A stretch of DNA of 64,000 nucleotides from Dugong dugon (Eukaryota > Chordata > Mammalia > Sirenia > Dugongidae): assembly GCA_030035585.1 (NCBI GenBank), contig CM057471.1:92629819-92693818 (forward strand). The letters are read 5' to 3'. Positions 10,788 to 22,070 of the stretch are shown here, piece by piece (position 1 is the first letter of the stretch; each line of letters starts with the position of its first letter). A program made the translations under genes and the position numbers. The notes beneath the pieces are model-generated. The model searched no databases and had not been told where the DNA came from. It saw only the letters and a list, made by a program, of their open reading frames with translations.

Positions 10788-13178
10788 TCCAAGGCATACC
10801 TCATAACTATTGTGGGTTTGGTTCCAGATCACTGCAATAAAGTGAATATCACAAAAAGTGAGTCAAGCTTTTTGGTCTCTGAGTGCATGTAAAAGTTATG
10901 TTTATACTATACTGTAGTCTATTAAGTGTGCAATAGCATTATGTCTAAAAGAAAACAATGTATATACCTTAATTAAAACATACTTTATTGTTAAAAAACG
11001 CTAACCATCATCTGAGCCTTTGGTGGGTCATAGTCTCCGCTCTGGTGGAGGGTCTTGCCTCTATGTTGATGGCTGTTGACTGATCATGGTGGTAGTTGCT
11101 AAAGGGTGTGGTGGCTATGGCAATTTCTTAATATAATACAATGAAGTTTGCTGCATCGATTGACTCTTCCTTTTATGAAAAAGTACTCTGTAGCATGCGA
11201 TGCTGTTTTATAGTATTTTACTCACAGTAGAGCTTCTTTTAAAATTGGAGTTGATCCTCTCAGACGTTGCCTCTGCTTTATCAACTAAGTTTATGTAATA
11301 TTCTAAATCCTTTGTTGTTATTTCAACAACACTTACAGCATCTTTACCAGGAGTAGATTCCATCTCAATAAAGCACTTTCTTTGCTCATCCGTAAGAAGC
11401 AACTCCTCATCAGTTAAAGTTTTATCATGAGATTGCAGCAATTCAGTCATATCTTCAGGCTCCAATTCTAATTCTAATTCTCTTGCTATTTCCACCACAT
11501 CTGCAGTTACTTATTCCACCGAAGTCTTGAACTCTTCAAAGTTATCCATGAGGGCTGGAATCAACTTCTTCCAAACTCCTGTTAATGTTGTTATTTTTAC
11601 CTCCTCCCATGAATCACAAATGTTCTTAATGGCATCTAGAATTGTGAATTCTTTCCAGAAGGTTTTCAATTTACTTTGCCAAGATCCATCAGAGTAATCA
11701 CTGTCTATGGTAGCTATAGCCTTACAAAATGTATGTCTTAAATAATAAGAGTTGAAAGTCAAAATTACTCCTGGTTCCATGGGCTGCAGAATGGATGTTG
11801 TGTTACCAGGCATGAAAACAACATTAATCTCCTTGTACATCTCCATCAGAGCTGGTGACCAGGTGCATTGTCAATGATCAGTAATATTTTGAAAGGAATC
11901 TTTTCTTTTCTGAGCAGTCGGTCTCAACAGTGGGCTTAAAATATTCAGTAAACCATGTTGTAAACAGATGTGCTGTCATCTAGGATTTGTTGTTCCATTT
12001 ATAGAGCACAGGCAGAGTAGGTTTAGCATAATTCTTAAAGGCCCTAGGATGTTTGGAATGGTAAATGAGCAGTAGCTTCAACTTAAAGTCACCAGCTGCA
12101 TTAACCCCTAACAAGAGAGTCAGCATGTCCTTTGAAGCTTTGAAGCCAGGCATTGACTTTTCCTCTCTAGCTATGAAAGTCCTAGATGGCATCTTCTTCC
12201 AATATAAGGCTGTTTCATCTACATTGAAAATCAGTAGTTTAGTGTAGCCACCTTCATCAATTATCTTAGCTGCATCATCTGGACAACTTGCTGCAGCTTC
12301 TGCATCAGCACTTGCTGCTTCACTTTGCGCTTCTATTTTATGGAGGCAGCTTCTTTCCTTAAACCTCATGAACCAACATCTGCTAGCTTCGGACTTAGCT
12401 TCTGTGGCTTCCTCATCTCTCTCAGCTTTCATAGAATTAAAGAGAGTTAAGTCCTTGTTCTCAATTAGGCTTTGGCTTAAGAGAACATTGTGGCTGATCT
12501 GATCTTCTATCTAGACCACTAAAACTTTCTCCATATCAGTAATAAGGCTGTTTTGCTTTCTTATCATTTGTGTGTTCACTGGAGTAGCGCTTTTAATTTC
12601 CTTCAAGAACTTTTCCTTTGCATTCACAACTTGGCTGTTTGGTGCAAGAGGCCTAGCTTCAGTAAGCTTAATCATTTCTAGTTTTTGATCTAAAGTGAGA
12701 GACATGTGGCTCTTCCTTTCACTTGAACACTTAGAGACCATTGTAGTGTTATTAATTGGCCTAATTTCAATATTGTTGCGTCTCAGGGAATAGGAGGCCT
12801 GAAGAGAGGGAGAAAGATGGGGGAACGGCCGGTGGGTGGAATAGTGAGAGCACACACAATATTTATCAATTAAGTTCACTGTCTTATATGGGTATGTTTT
12901 GTAGCACCTCAAGACAATTACGGTAGTAACATCAAAGATCACTGATCACAGATCACCAATCACCATAATGGATATAATAATTAATTAAAAAAGTTTGAAA
13001 TATTGTGAGAATTACCAAAATGTTACACAGAGACACAAAGTGAGCACATGCTGTTGAAGAAATGACACAGATAGACTCGCTTAACACAGTTGCCACAAAC
13101 CTTCAATTTGTAAAAAAAAAAAACCACAGTATCTGTAAAGTGCAATAAAGCAAAGCACGATAAAATGAGGTGTGCTGG
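10788..13178 (-). mobile_element. Tigger1 DNA transposon, near full length
   Basis: The left end 'ggcatacctcataactattg' and right end, inverted, 'ccagcacacctcattttatc' are Tigger1-type terminal repeats, each followed inward by 'caataaag' motifs. The right flank is TA (13179-13180) and the left has TA at 10785-10786, the Tc1/mariner-superfamily target. Length is about 2.4 kb, as for a full Tigger1. It sits inside a minus-strand L1, so it inserted later than that L1. It moved by cut-and-paste and is now dead. Confidence 0.95.
11030..12741 (-). pseudogene. Tigger1 (pogo-like) DDE transposase, broken
   Basis: Related to the transposase that gave rise to mammalian TIGD1. Start chosen at the ATG at 12741 ('[20 protein letters not shown]'), which opens the N-terminal DNA-binding region. 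The DDE core follows: first Asp in '[17 protein letters not shown]' (12217-12219), second in 'DNAPGH' (11870-11872), third changed to Glu in 'LQPMEPGVI' (11775-11777). Breaks seen: a stop at about 12511-12513 where Trp is expected, another near 11978 after 'KWNNKS', a frame change near 11910, and a small deletion just after DNAPGH (about 11855). The C-terminal acidic part is read at 11208-11498. The enzyme would be inactive. Confidence 0.93.
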
Positions 13179-13445
13179 TATAGGATCTGGTCATCCAAGA
13201 ATAGAGATAATTTTACTTCTTCTTTTCCAATTTAGATACTTTTTATTTCTTTTTCTTGGCTTATTGCACTGGCTAGGACTTTTAATACAATACTGAATAG
13301 AAGTGGTGGGATCAGGAACCCTTGTCTTGTTCCTGATTTCAAGGGGAAAGCTCTAAATCTTTCTCCATTAAGCATAATGTTGGCTGTTGGTTTTACATAT
13401 ATGCACCAAACCATATTGAGAAACTTCCCTTCTATACCTGTGCCA
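13179..13445 (-). mobile_element. L1 copy, part 2 (reverse transcriptase region)
   Basis: Minus-strand translation gives '[18 protein letters not shown]', the RT motif around the template grip, and 'FLDD' (13190-13201) in place of the FADD active site. The Tigger1 insertion point lies only a few codons after it. The reading continues in part 1 at 10490-10787. Confidence 0.88.
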
Positions 13446-14280
13446 TCTCGCCTCATTTTGTTATTGTTGTCACTAATTACAACATGGTGCTTTTGAAGAA
13501 AAGCAATGGAAGACTAATTCTACCTAGATAATCTGTGAAAAGTTTCTCACTGAAACTGCATTCTGAAGGAGGTGTAGGGATTCAGAACAAGCAAGGGAAG
13601 GGCATTCTTAACAAAGGGAACAGGCTGAGTAGAGGCTTAGAATCATGAAAAAAGTATGATGTGTGCAAGGAATGATGAGACTTTGCATGAAACTGAAATG
13701 TAGGGTGCACATAAATGAAGACTAGAGCAAAGCTGGAAAGGAAGGCTGTGGTCAGATGGTGACGGGGCCTAGAGTCTGAGTAAAGGGATTTTCACTTTAT
13801 CCCATAAGCCAGAGAACAATCAGTGAGATGTTTTCCATTTAGATGTATATTTTAGAAAGATCTCTCTAGTGGTAGATGAGCAGGAAGGGGAATGAGTTAG
13901 GAGATTGTGTGATAAGATGCTAACTTATCTCCAAGTGAGATAAGATGCTTTCCTTCACTAAGGCAATGGCTATTAGAACACAATGAAGACAGTAGGGACA
14001 GAGTTGAGAGGGATGTACAAGCTAGAATCAACCAGACTTGGAGACTGGATGTGGAAAATGAGTGATAGCCTTAAGGACAGCTTGCAGGAAACCAACTGGT
14101 GAATGAAAATGATTATTAATCTGAAGATAAAAGTGGTAGAAATTATGATATTAATTTTAAACATGTTAAAATGAACAACTTATAGTTCATCTAGGTTGAT
14201 GTTAGAAATACGGACCTAGAGAGATGTTGGGAACAAGTTATGCTTCCCTTCCAGAAGTTTCTGTAACATATTCAGTCTTT
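13446..14280 (+). repeat. Ancient interspersed repeat copy (from about 13560)
   Basis: From 13560 the sequence ('gaacaggctgagtagagg', 'gtgacggggcctagagtctg', 'gagacttggatgtgg'-like end) aligns by eye with the copies at 1-241 and 5480-5985. Within it, 'gataagatgct' occurs twice (13911-13921, 13939-13949) with an inverted 'acttatct' between. The first 110 bases are unassigned. Confidence 0.45.
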
Positions 14281-16765
14281 ACTACATATGATTCAAATTT
14301 ACGTACCAACCACTAAGGCCAAAGATGAAGAAATTGAAGGTTATTATCAACTTCTGCAGTCTAAAGTTGATCAAACATGCAATCAAGAAGCATTAATTAT
14401 TACTGATGATTGTAATGCAAAAGTCAAAAACCAAGAAGAAGGATTGGTAGTTGGAAAATATGGCCTTGGTAAAGGAAACGAAGCCGGAGATTCCATGATA
14501 GAATTTTGCAAGACCAATGACTTCTTCGTTGCAAATACCTTTTTTCACCAACATAAACAGCTACTATACACGTAGACCTTGCCAGATGGAATACACAGAA
14601 ATCAAATCAACTACATCTGTGGAAAGAGATGATGGAAAAGCGCAATATCATCAGTCAGAACAGGCCAGGAGTGGACTGTGCAACAGATTATCAATTGCTC
14701 ATGTACAAGCTCCAGTTGAAGTTGAAGAGCCAAAGTATGACCTTGAGTATATCTCACCTGAATTTAGAGACCATCTCAAGAATAGATTTGATGCATTGAA
14801 CACTAATGACCGAAGACCAGACGAGTTGTGGAATAACATCAAGAGCATCATATATGAAGAAAGCAAGAACTCATTAAAAAGACAGGAAATAAAGAAAAGA
14901 CCAAAATGAATATCAGAAGAGATTCTTAAAGTTGCTTTTGAATATAGAGTAGCTAAAGTGAAAGGAAGAAATGATGAGGTAAAAGAGATGAACAGAAGAT
15001 TTCAAAGGACGGCTCAAGAAGACAAAGTAAAGTATTATAATGACATGTGCAAAAACCTGGAGTTAGAAAACCAAAAGACAAGAACACGCTCGGCATTTCT
15101 CAAGCTGAAAGAACTGAAGATAAAATTCAAGCCTTGAGTTGCAATATTGAAGGTTTCTATGGGAAAAATATTAAACAATGCAGGAAACATCAAAAGAAGA
15201 TGGAAGGAATACACAGAGTCACTGTACCAAAAAGAATTGGTTGATGTTCAACAATTTCAAGAGGTAGCATATCATCAAGAACTGATGGTACTGAAGGAAA
15301 AGTCCAAGCTGCACTGAAGGCATTGGCAAAAGACAAGTCTTCAGAAAGTGACAGAATAACCATTGAGAAGTATTAACAAACAGATGCAACTCTGAAAGTG
15401 CTCACTTGTTTGTGCCAAGAAATTTGGAAGATAGCTACCTGGTTAACCAACAGGAAGAGATCCATATTTACGCCTATTCCGAATGCAGAAATTATTGAAC
15501 AATATCATTAATATGACACACAGGTAAAATTTTGCTGAAGATCATTCAAACGTGGTTGCAGCAGTACATCTACAGGGAACTGCCAGAAATTCAAGCCGGA
15601 TTCAGAAGAGGATGTGGAAAAAGGGACATCATTGCTGATGTCAGATGGATCCTGGCAAAAAGCAGACAATACTAGAAAGATGTTCACCTGTGTTTTATTG
15701 ATTATGCAGAGACATTCAGCTGTGTAGATCATAATAAATTATGGATAACATGTTTTGAATGATGGGAATTCCAGAACACTTAATTATGCTCATGAGGATC
15801 CTATACTGTGACCAAGAGGCAGTTGTTTGAACAGAACAAGGGGATACTGTGTGGTTTAAAGTCAGGAAAGGTGGGTGTCAAGGTTGTATCCTTTCACCAT
15901 ACTTATCCAATCTGTATGCTGAGCAAATGAGCCAAGAAGCTGGACTATATGAAGAAGAATGGGGCATCAGATTTGAAGGAAGACTCACTAACAACCTGCG
16001 ATACGCATATGTCATAACCTCGCTTGCTGAAAGTGAAGAGGACTTGAAGCACTTACTGATGAAGATCAAAGACCATAGACTTCAGTATGGATTACACCTC
16101 AACATAAAGAAAACAAAAATCCTCAAAAGTGGACCAATAAACAACATCATGATAAATGGAGAAAAGATTGACTTTGTCAAAGATTTCATTTTTCTTGGAT
16201 CCACAATCAACGTCCATGAAACCAGCAGTCAAGAAATCAAAAGACGCATTGCATTCGGCAAATCTGCTGCAAAAGAGCTCTTTAAAGTGCTTCTGTGATG
16301 ACTAAGGTATGCCTGACCCAAGCCATTATGTTTTCAATCGCCTCATATGCACGTGAAAGCTGGACAATAAATAAAAAAGACCAAAGAAAAATTGTTGCCT
16401 TTAAATTGTGGTGTTGGCAAAGAATATTGAATATACCATGTAATGCAAGAAGAACAGACAAATTTGTCTTGGAAGAAGTACAGCCAGCATGCTCATTAGA
16501 CGCAAGGATGGCAAGACTTGGTCTCACATACTTTGGAGATGTTATCAGGAGGTACCAGTCCGTGGAGAAGGACATCAGGCTTGGTAAAGTAGATGATCAG
16601 AGGAAAAGAAGACCCTCAATGAGATGGATTGACACAGTGGCTGCAACAACGGGCTCAAACGTAACAACGACGGTGAGGATGGTGCAAGACAGGGTAGCGT
16701 TTTGTTCTGTTGTACATCGGGTCACTATGAGTCGGAACTGACTTGATGGCACCTAACAATGACAA
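14281..16765 (+). mobile_element. RTE-clade LINE, 5'-truncated
   Basis: This is the longest RTE copy here. It carries endonuclease, reverse transcriptase and C-terminal regions, and ends with 'cactatgagtcggaactgac' and 'ggcacctaacaatgac'. RTE elements have a short 3' end with simple repeats instead of poly(A), which fits. Shorter copies of its 3' part lie at 21590, 31211, 35375 and 45393. Such LINEs are abundant in Afrotheria. Confidence 0.93.
14288..16741 (+). pseudogene. RTE ORF2-like protein, disabled
   Basis: Read across frames. The endonuclease part spans 14288-14575 ('IQIYVPTTKAKDEEIEGYYQ', 'NAKVKNQ', 'NEAGDSMIEFCKTNDFFVAN'), so the first portion of the APE-like domain is missing. A connecting region runs 14550-15300. 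The RT region at 15500-16290 has 'GGCQGCILSPYLSNLYAEQM' (motif B). The active site normally YADD reads YAYV (16002-16013): both Asp codons are changed, so polymerase activity is lost. The C-terminal part at 16295-16741 has 'FKLWCWQRILNIPC' and 'LTYFGDVIRRYQSVEKDI'. Several stops and frame changes occur between 14576 and 15840. The last stop is at 16739-16741. Confidence 0.92.
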
Positions 16766-17383
16766 CTACACAGGAACTTGATAACATATGTTTCGCTCTC
16801 ATGTCTATGAATGCCTTGTGTCTTCAGCTAAAGTTTTCAAAGGCTTCCAAATATTTTGAGTCCTCTGTAATAAGCTTTTAAAAAGAAAATGATGGGTTCT
16901 GCATGTTTCTTTTCCCACAGTGCTTACTACAGAGCTAGGCACAAATTAGGAAATGAATAGCTGAAGGCTTTCTTTAAGGCCTGAAGACAGAACCAGAAAT
17001 CAAGTCAATAAAGAATATTTTAGAAAACTGAACAATTAAAGAAATTCAGAGAACTTAAAAAATGATGGAAATCCCCCATGAGGATTCTTAGAATTGGGGG
17101 AGAAAAATGGAATACAAGGATATGAAGAAAGATAAAAAATATGAACAATGATGGTATTTTATGTTTGGTATTAACACAAATTGAAAGAAAAATGGTTGCT
17201 AGAGGGGATTTTTTTTTTAAGAACAGTATTTTTAAAATATAAAATACTTATAATGGTACATACTTTTGGAGAATCTTACTGGAAGTAAATAAAGTGGTTG
17301 AATTTGATGATTTTAGTAAAAAATCTTGGCCTGTAAACATACAGACACTGAATCAACAAAAGTCTTATTTATTGTAACTAAAA
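16766..17383. other. AT-rich non-coding stretch
   Basis: No repeat family, exon or RNA gene recognised; several A and T runs. Confidence 0.45.
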
Positions 17384-17588
17384 GGAGCCCTGGTGGCTCA
17401 ACAATTAAGCATTTCGCTATTAACCGAATGGTCAGTGGTTCGAACCCACCAGTAGCTCCACCAGAAAAAAGATCTGGTGATCTTCTTCTGTAAAGATTAA
17501 AGCCTAGGAAACCCTACGCAGCAGTTCTACTCTGTCATATGTGGTCGCTATGAGTTGGAATTGACTTGATGGCATCTAACAACAACAG
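17384..17588 (+). mobile_element. AfroSINE-type SINE (long form)
   Basis: Head 'ggagccctggtggctcaaca', B-box-like 'gtggttcgaacccaccagta', then an extra middle block 'gatctggtgatcttcttctg' to 'aaagcctaggaaacccta' that the short form lacks, and tail 'cgctatgagttggaattgac' ending 'catctaacaacaacag'. The tail is that of the RTE LINE. The B box is well kept, but this is a retroposed copy and not a tRNA gene. Confidence 0.93.
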
Positions 17589-17639
17589 CATTATAAATAA
17601 ACAGAGATAGCCAACCTAAACACCTTAATATAAAAATAA

Positions 17640-17814
17640 TGTTTTGTGAGTTGTATTAATTATCTAGTGGTGCTGTTAAAAAAAAATACCACAAATGGGT
17701 GGCTCTAGAGGACAGAAATTGATTTTCTCAATTTCAGGAGGCTAGAAGTCCAAATTCAAGGCATTACTCTAGGGGGCAGTCCTTCTTGGTCTATTTCAGC
17801 TTTTAGTAACTATA
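17640..17814 (-). mobile_element. MLT1-type MaLR LTR, part 1
   Basis: Antisense landmarks 'taccacaaatgggtggctct' and 'caggaggctagaagtccaaa' mark the LTR 3' half. The rest is at 18090-18335 beyond an inserted MITE. Confidence 0.8.
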
Positions 17815-18089
17815 GGTAGTCTCCTTTCCATCGTAAATCAGTTCTGACATAAGTCAAACACCTCTTTTTTCTTTTAAGTTTTCAATATTATTGCATTTTA
17901 TTATCAGTATCTCTATAAATCGGATATTTGAGCATTTGCAAGTGAACATCTGAGAATGACAATTTATGTGCTGCAGCATTGTAGGTAGTACCTATGACTA
18001 ACGATATGATGTTTAGAAAACAAAAATAAAACAGAAGTTCATAAGTGCGGTTGGTCATAAAGTGAATATGTAGTAAGTTGAGGACTACC
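17815..18089. mobile_element. TA-flanked MITE inside the LTR
   Basis: The ends are inverted: 'ggtagtctcctttccatcgt' on the left and, reversed, 'ggtagtcctcaacttactac' on the right, with TA on both flanks. It is about 275 bp with no transposase. The ends and target suggest a pogo/Tigger-type non-autonomous element. The LTR reads on at both sides, which fixes the insert borders. Confidence 0.65.
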
Positions 18090-18335
18090 GGTACAGGCAA
18101 TCCTTGATATTCCTTGGCATTTGTCTTTCCCCTGTGTGTGGGTCTCTGTGTTTATTCTTCTCTTTTTAGAAAACATCAGTCAGAAGTGATTAGGTTTAGG
18201 ACCCACCTTAATCTGTATGACCTAATTAACATAAAAGAAAATGCCTATTTCCAAATAGGATCATATTTACAGGTACAGAGGTTAGGACTTCCACATTTTT
18301 TTTGGGGGGAGAGACACAATTCAATCCATACCAGG
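18090..18335 (-). mobile_element. MLT1-type MaLR LTR, part 2
   Basis: 'cccctgtgtgtgggtctctg', 'aggtttaggacccaccttaa' and 'agagacacaattcaatccat' complete the antisense LTR begun at 17640. Confidence 0.82.
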
Positions 18336-20119
18336 AGTTTTATACCCAATAAAGAGAGAATATTGACTACTGATTGACCAAAGGTAATTTCTCATTGTAC
18401 AAAGGTAGATACAAGCTCAATGGAATGAATTAGATTTTTTGCTACAGCTATGATGATGACTTTGTCAAGGAAGTTTTTCACTTTGCTTTATTTTTAAGCT
18501 GTATGTTGTTTTCTCTCTTCCTTCTAATGTCCATATATCATAACCACATCTCTGGATAGTTTTGAAAAATCACATTCCCTCTGTTCTTTAGTTCATAAAA
18601 TGCTGATCTGCTTCTGAAACTGTTAAAAATCTAAGTTCTGCTCAGCCTTAGGGAACACGGTTCCTAGATGATTCATATCTGATCCATATCAATCCTTTAA
18701 CTTTATTTAGACACTATACATATTCGAGCAAACATAGAACCTGCCTGATGAATGAGATGGTATCCTATCTCTTTTAAATAAAAGTCCTGCTAAGTTTTGT
18801 ACCTGGGGAAGGGCTCATGAGATTAAAATCAGTGACTCTGTCACCTCCCTTTGCTTTGTCAAATGTAAGAGGAGGAGGAACTGGGAAACCTTACAAGGAA
18901 TGCAGGGACTTTAATTGCGGGCAAGGAGGGCTCAGGTCCTGTTTCCTAATTATAGAAGTTCCCTCATACATCAGAAATTCAAATCCAAATGCATTGCAAG
19001 TTACTGGAGAGTATAGCCCACTTAAATAAAGAACCATTTAACTCAAAGAAATGTAAAAGACTTTTGCTTTAGCAAGTCACTGGCATATTTTATTTTTGTA
19101 TCCGTGGAGAACCTAGGATTCTGAATATGGAGCTGCATCTTGCCATTTTTTCCTTACTTGATTTTCTATGGAGTTTCTTTGGTGGGTGGTGAGAGTGGAT
19201 GTGGATGTGTTTATATATGTCTGTGTATGTATCTACAATTTGCTTTTCAGAGAAGAGAAGAGGTTTCTGATGACAAGCACTCTCCACTTTTAATTACCAT
19301 CACATATATTACTTTTATAGCTTCCATCCTGCTATTTCAATGAATAAGAAATATGATCACGGGGCAACTGGAATTAGTAACCAATTTTAGGAGAGCTTTG
19401 CTTAAATGGTTTCTCAATTGGTTCCTTGTGTTGATAAAATGAAAGCCGCCTTAACAGTAGCGTTCATGTTGTAAAGTTGAGTTGAAGTTTGAGGATTCTT
19501 GCTATCATTTAGCATTTAATGGCACTCAATTTTCCCGACTCATATTTTTGACATAGTGCTCCATGTTTCATCTGTCATAGATACATTCCTACTTGGACCT
19601 CTGGGCCAAATGAAATCCACCCATTAAATTTTGTGACACACTGTTCAGTTGCTCATTTATTTAGTAGAACATTATTAATTTAACAAATCTGGTTCTACTC
19701 CTTTTTATCACATGGCGCCGTAGGTGGAGGAAAGATTCAAATGTGTCTACATTATTGATGAAGGTTTGTTTTTGTCATGTGCATGCCGCACAAGTAGCTC
19801 TGCAGCCAAAATGTCTTGGTGGCCCAAATATAAAGTCTTCTAATTAGGAGTATGTGATACTATAATGAAAACATTATCGAACCAGCTGCACTGTGTGTAC
19901 AGATTTTCTGTTTTTATTCATGTGTGTGCATCTATTACAAACATAGCACAAATAGAATATAAAAATAAGTTAACACTCACAGCCAAACCTGTTAAATTTA
20001 GTTCAGCAAATTGTATGAAACCCTCCATCTGTTGGCTATATTATCCTCACAATGATAATAGGCAAGGCAGATTTGCTAGCTGAGTTTTATAGAGAGAACG
20101 GCTTGTTCAAAAAATATAT
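18336..20119. other. Long repeat-poor non-coding stretch
   Basis: Nearly 1.8 kb without any repeat I recognise and without plausible exons. Short open frames such as 18817-19029 show no domain. Confidence 0.45.
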
Positions 20120-20360
20120 AATAAGCTCCCCTAAATGAAACCAAACCAAACAGCATTATTTTCTTCTCTGTGGCTTTGAGTGTTTATGCTGTGATATTAC
20201 ATTTACACAGATGTTATTACTGATCTGTTGTGCCAAAGGATGACTTTGAAGCTCATTTATCAACAATTAGAGCTTTGGCCGGTACGAACGTTTCCAAAGA
20301 GCAAACAAGTATGAGGAACAGATCTTTTGCTTTGTTTAGTAATGTGTCATAAATAGCTGT
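20120..20360. other. Candidate conserved non-coding element
   Basis: Repeat-free sequence of even composition with clustered motif-like words ('ctcatttatcaacaattaga', 'gagcaaacaag', 'ctttgtttag'), the look of vertebrate regulatory DNA. This is inference from texture only; no alignment was possible. Confidence 0.25.
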
Positions 20361-21248
20361 TTTCTGCCTTTGGTACCTTTTCTCTATGGTTTGCTCTTGG
20401 CATTGCAAATATAGCATTTATCTTTTCAATAATATACAAGGGCTGCAAAGGTCTTTATCATGAATAATTTGTAAATGGAATAATATTCACTTCATAGGGT
20501 TATTATGAGGATTGCATGACATAAAGAAGTACCTAGTACGAATGCTAATATCTTAGCCAGAAGAGGAATTTAGCTTATGTCCCAGTATCTACATCTCATT
20601 TAGGGGTAATTGTGAATTGAAAAGTGAAGGCAGCTCAGATTTCTCATGACATATCTTCCTAGAAAGCCAAAATTCTTCTGTATACAGTTTTGTGAGCAGA
20701 TAACTAAGCTCTCAGATATCTCTCTTATAATTAAAAATATTTTTTTTCATTTTAGGTGAAAAATTATTTAGCTCTTATTATGTGCAAAGTATTTGTGCAC
20801 TGGATCTATAGAGGGCAAAGATGAATCACAGTTACAGTCTGTACAGGTTCAAATGTTTACTTGGAATTCTAGTCACAGTTTTATTCCACAGAAAAGATTT
20901 ACTTTTCTGTTTTTGTATATTTTTTATAAAGTGCCTGGAAAAACCTTAAATCTGTCAAGAAGACATAGTGACATGTCACACATCTAACATTATCCATTAT
21001 TTTCATCTGTCTGTCTATGTATGTATATATTATCTATCTACCTCTTTATCTATTATTACATAAATCGGGTTGCAGGAATCTATAGATATAAAGACAATGG
21101 CATGGAACAGGTTTTACTGTACACCACCATCATTAGATGTAAACCAAGTGTCCCCAAGTTGTCCAGGTATCAGGGACCACATTTCTAATTTGCATCTAAA
21201 TACTAGTAGCGTACATTCCCCCAGCCACATACAACATAACCACAAGAA
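20361..21248. other. Non-coding stretch with a MIR scrap
   Basis: At about 20460-20560, 'cttcatagggttattatgag' and 'gattgcatgacataaagaag' fit a MIR 3' half. The rest is unassigned, including a short TATC/TCTG-rich patch at 21005-21055. Confidence 0.45.
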
Positions 21249-21251
21249 GGC

Positions 21252-21278
21252 TTGTTTATTTATTTATTTATTTATTTA
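21252..21278. repeat. (TTTA)n microsatellite
   Basis: About seven units of ttta/ttat in a row. Confidence 0.9.
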
Positions 21279-21589
21279 CCAGATTCTTGTCTTCCATGTA
21301 CTGGAATTCTCTGAGGAACACATACATGCTCCCTAAATCCATTCTGGGTGATGCTTGTCATCTCAATTCCTGTTCTGGTTTTCTCAAATCACATTTGGGG
21401 GTCTTCCCCAGGCTACTGCTGTACTTCCTTACTACTTTGTTCCCCATATTTACACAAGCCCTTGATCTGACTCTCTGTAGCAGGATTATGATCAGACTCC
21501 AACATTTTACACTGAAAGACTGCAGACAATATCAGGAAAATACAACACAGGATTTTTTTTTTTTTTTTGTACAACTTTTATGAAAGCTA
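21279..21589. other. Possible L2 remnant and T-run
   Basis: 'cttgtcttccatgtactgga' to 'ccccatatttacacaagccc' has the general look of an L2 3' end, but the match is weak. A T-run lies at 21550-21567. Confidence 0.3.
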
Positions 21590-21828
21590 ATACTCTCATG
21601 TACTTTGGACATATTATCAGGAGGGACGAGTCCCTGGAGAAGGACATCATGCTTCGTAAAGTAGAGGATCAGCTAAACAGAGGAAGACTCTCGATAAGAT
21701 GGACTGACATAGTGGCTGCAACAATGGGCTCAAACATCCCAACGATTCCGAGTATTTCGCAGGTCAGGGCAGTGTTTCCTTCTGTTGTACATGGGGTTGT
21801 TATGAGTTGGAACTGACTCGAAGGTACC
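21590..21828 (+). mobile_element. RTE LINE 3' fragment
   Basis: 'catgtactttggacatatta', 'gagtccctggagaaggacat' and 'gttgttatgagttggaactg' match the last 250 bases of the RTE copy at 14281-16765. The open frame 21580-21816 is the C-terminal remnant ('RRDESLEKDIMLRKVEDQ'). Confidence 0.92.
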
Positions 21829-22070
21829 TTTGAAAGATCAAAAGATGAACTCCAAGCCCTGAGGCTCACAGACCCCTTTCATGAAATCCCTTCCTAAAGT
21901 CAAAAAGAGAAATTAGGTTTACGCTTCTGAATGAAACTTTGATATGGTCATGGGAGAAAATAAAAAGATTACATGGGTGTACTTACTTTAGTAGCTATGG
22001 TGAACTCATGCTCTGGGTCAGTGCTTTTGGCAAAGTGAGACTTCCAGGTCATATTTGTTCTTTTTTAATT
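21829..22070. other. Non-coding spacer
   Basis: No feature seen between the RTE end and the next L1. Confidence 0.4.

Noticed and set aside
17384-17460. tRNA-like sequence with a good B box
   Set aside because: It continues into SINE middle and tail sequence, with many similar copies in the window, so it is a SINE head and not a tRNA gene.
21550-21589. T-run before the RTE fragment taken as its poly(A)
   Set aside because: The RTE fragment is on the plus strand and RTE ends in short repeats, so the T-run belongs to something else, perhaps a lost minus-strand retroposon.
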